Part shown: positions 62,236-64,000 of the stretch, in pieces
Layout: the number at the start of each line of letters is the position of its first letter
How positions within the stretch are numbered: the stretch's first letter is position 1
Assembly (NCBI RefSeq): GCF_003977605.1
Contig: NZ_RYYU01000001.1
Coordinates: 1,502,539-1,566,538, forward strand
Length of the DNA: 64,000 nt
Source: Prevotella koreensis
GTDB lineage: Bacteria; Bacteroidota; Bacteroidia; Bacteroidales; Bacteroidaceae
Direction: 5' to 3'
Translations under genes and position numbers: made by a program
The notes under the pieces: model-generated
What the model was told of the DNA's origin: nothing
Database searches by the model: none
What the model saw: the letters and a program-made list of their open reading frames with translations, nothing else

Positions 62236-64000
62236 ATGAAAAAGACATTACCTATCTTGTTTCTACTGATGTCGATGCTGTCAGTATCTGTATTTGCGAA
62301 AAAAGTGTCGCAGACAGAAGCACTGCAACTGGCACAGCGATTCCTCAACGCAAACATTTCGAGAGGCGCAAAGGCGAAACTGCTTGAAATTCCGCAACAT
62401 CTGAACATAAGGCAGTCGCCGCGACAGGGCTACGCCCCTTATTACATATACAACGCGGGTAACGGAAAAGGCTTCGTAATCGTTTCGGGCGATGACGACG
62501 TGGCTGATATTCTGGCCTACTCAACAGAGAGTTCGTTCAACTTTGAGAACGCACCCGACAACATCGTGGCATGGATGCAATTCTATGCCGACGTGATAGA
62601 GAATGGCAATTACGAAACATCTGCGAACAGAAGATTTGCCAACGAACCGGGCACTCCTGTCATACACCCGTTGTTGGCAGGCACGGAATGGGGACAGGAT
62701 GCGCCTTTCAACGGGAAATGCCCTACCTACAAGGACACCGACGGGAAAGAGGTGAACTACTACGTGGGCTGCGTTGCCACGGCAATGGCTCAGATAATGC
62801 AGTTTCACAAATATCCGGAGCACGGAACAGGAACCTACACTTACACCTCGAACGTGGGACAACTGACTGCCGACTTCGGCTCTGCCACATACGACTGGAG
62901 CAAGATGCCGCCGCGTCTTGAGAAAGACAATGCCGACGAAGAGCAGAACAACGCCGTGGCAACGCTGTGCAGCCATATCGGCATTTCGGTGAACATGACC
63001 TACATGCCCGGAGGCAGTGGCGCATACTCGCAGATGGTTACGGGAGCAATGACAAAGTTCTTCGGCTACGACAAAGGCATGAGTTATAAAGTGCGCGACT
63101 ATTACAGCACACCGGAGTGGATAAAGATGATAAAAGACGAACTGCAGGCCGGCCGCCCTGTTTATTACAGTGCGTCAAACGAGGACGGACAAGGAGGACA
63201 CGCTTTTGTGTGCGACGGATACGACTCTAACGATTTCGTGCACATCAACTGGGGGTGGTACGGAAAGAGCAACGGCTACTTCATGGTGAACGCAATGAAT
63301 CCTTACGATCTCGGCATCGGGGCAAATGGTGGCGGTTTCAACCTCGGACAGGAAATCATCGTTGGCATCAAGCCGGCCACGGCAGCAAACAAGAAGAGCG
63401 AATGGCCGGTGTATGGCTGCACACGTCTTGCGGTGTTTTCGTATGGTGTGACAGACATCAAGTATCAATACATGACGTTCATCGAGAACAACGACACCGA
63501 AAACTTCAAAGGAAAGGTCGCTGCGGTGCTCGAAAAGGACGGTCAGATAGTGAAAGTGCTTAAAGAAGACAACATCAGCATCAAAGGCGTTGACCCGGAA
63601 GCAAAGCAACTCGTCACCGCAATACAATATAAGATGCAGGACATCTCGGAAAAAGTGCCGGACGTTGCAGACGGACAATACCGCACAATGTTCGCAATCA
63701 AGCCCGAAGGAGAAACAAACTACACCGTACTTCGCCAGCCCAACTGTCTGCCGGCATACGCCGACGTGACCGTAAACAACGGAAAGATGACCGCAACGAT
63801 ACATACTCCGGAACCGGACGTTACGTTACTGGAGCAGATTACCACCGATGGCGACTTGTATGCAAAGGGTAGCGGCGCCTTCCACCTGAACATCAAGAAC
63901 AACAGCAACGACTTCTATTTGGGCAAAGTGATGCTGAAATTCACATCGGTGGACACTCCGGAGAAGTCGTATGTAGCCGGCGAGCAGGGTGGAGTTACCA
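62236..64000 (+). CDS. C10 family (streptopain-like) cysteine protease, cut by the window edge
   Basis: At least 588 residues are present, with no stop before the edge. A signal peptide (LPILFLLMSMLSVSVFA) is followed by a propeptide of the Spi type (KVSQTEALQLAQRFLNANIS, then YIYNAGNGKGFVIVSGDDDV). The mature C10 protease domain carries the catalytic Cys179 in NYYVGCVATAMAQIMQFHKY and His322 in GGHAFVCDGYDSNDFVHINW. Beta-rich domains follow. Relatives include streptopain, prevotella interpain A and the Bacteroides bfp proteases. The missing C-terminus may hold a T9SS signal. Confidence 0.93.
   Translation, partial: MKKTLPILFLLMSMLSVSVFAKKVSQTEALQLAQRFLNANISRGAKAKLLEIPQHLNIRQSPRQGYAPYYIYNAGNGKGFVIVSGDDDVADILAYSTESSFNFENAPDNIVAWMQFYADVIENGNYETSANRRFANEPGTPVIHPLLAGTEWGQDAPFNGKCPTYKDTDGKEVNYYVGCVATAMAQIMQFHKYPEHGTGTYTYTSNVGQLTADFGSATYDWSKMPPRLEKDNADEEQNNAVATLCSHIGISVNMTYMPGGSGAYSQMVTGAMTKFFGYDKGMSYKVRDYYSTPEWIKMIKDELQAGRPVYYSASNEDGQGGHAFVCDGYDSNDFVHINWGWYGKSNGYFMVNAMNPYDLGIGANGGGFNLGQEIIVGIKPATAANKKSEWPVYGCTRLAVFSYGVTDIKYQYMTFIENNDTENFKGKVAAVLEKDGQIVKVLKEDNISIKGVDPEAKQLVTAIQYKMQDISEKVPDVADGQYRTMFAIKPEGETNYTVLRQPNCLPAYADVTVNNGKMTATIHTPEPDVTLLEQITTDGDLYAKGSGAFHLNIKNNSNDFYLGKVMLKFTSVDTPEKSYVAGEQGGVT

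Overview
The window reads as a chromosomal segment of a Bacteroidota bacterium, most likely a Prevotella-type member of the Bacteroidales. The evidence is a set of promoters of the Bacteroidetes form (TTTG at -33, TAnnTTTG at -7), few Shine-Dalgarno sites, many SPII lipoproteins, T9SS-type C-terminal signals, a hybrid two-component regulator, a TPR/AraC membrane regulator, a nucleoside kinase of the TGS/SAD/PRK type and a C10 (streptopain-like) protease. Assignment below class level is inference.

Layout. 1-4765: end of an off-window leader, cysS, and a minus-strand envelope operon (DUF4254, GT9 glycosyltransferase, a 57-residue lipoprotein, an acyltransferase). 4899-7640: acpP-fabF-rnc. 7650-13260: an A+T-rich nitrosative-stress island (hcp, decayed transposase, Crp/FNR regulator, cupin, DUF438/hemerythrin/PAS protein) in which hcp and the DUF438 gene carry the same palindrome at the same distance from their -7 boxes. 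13455-20700: an SGNH plus MBOAT O-acetylation pair, argS, a YgbA-like gene and lipoproteins. 20950-28300: tRNA-Gln, a hybrid histidine kinase whose phospho-accepting His reads Tyr, DUF2752 and TM2 membrane proteins, a 198-bp MITE-like element, an unusual inverted array of 22-24-bp repeats, and a nucleoside kinase.

28362-41000: a Na/Pi transporter, then a cobalamin locus: riboswitch, a btuB truncated by a deletion that joins it to the tail of another surface-protein gene, a 2187-residue surface protein ending in a DUF4465 domain and a T9SS-like tail, then btuF-btuC. No btuD is present in the window; prmC and recX follow directly. 42769-54990: secreted proteins, a TPR/AraC regulator, pyrE, a Rieske-like lipoprotein with four Cys, a small membrane-protein gene bracketed by 119-bp direct repeats, tRNA-Leu, an OmpA/TPR lipoprotein, a thioredoxin-fold lipoprotein without CxxC, comF and an RNase H. 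55177-57181: sigma factor, membrane anti-sigma candidate and secreted effector with overlapping ends. 57345-62066: miaB-xerD-U32-sufE-trmH on the minus strand. 62141-64000: a C10 peptidase cut by the window edge.

At least three families of intergenic repeats recur: GGGCGAAATTG palindromes (five sites), MITE-like elements with ACCAATCGGTCATT ends (five sites, one complete), and the 119-bp pair. With the array at 26064-26375 these are the least explained sequences here.
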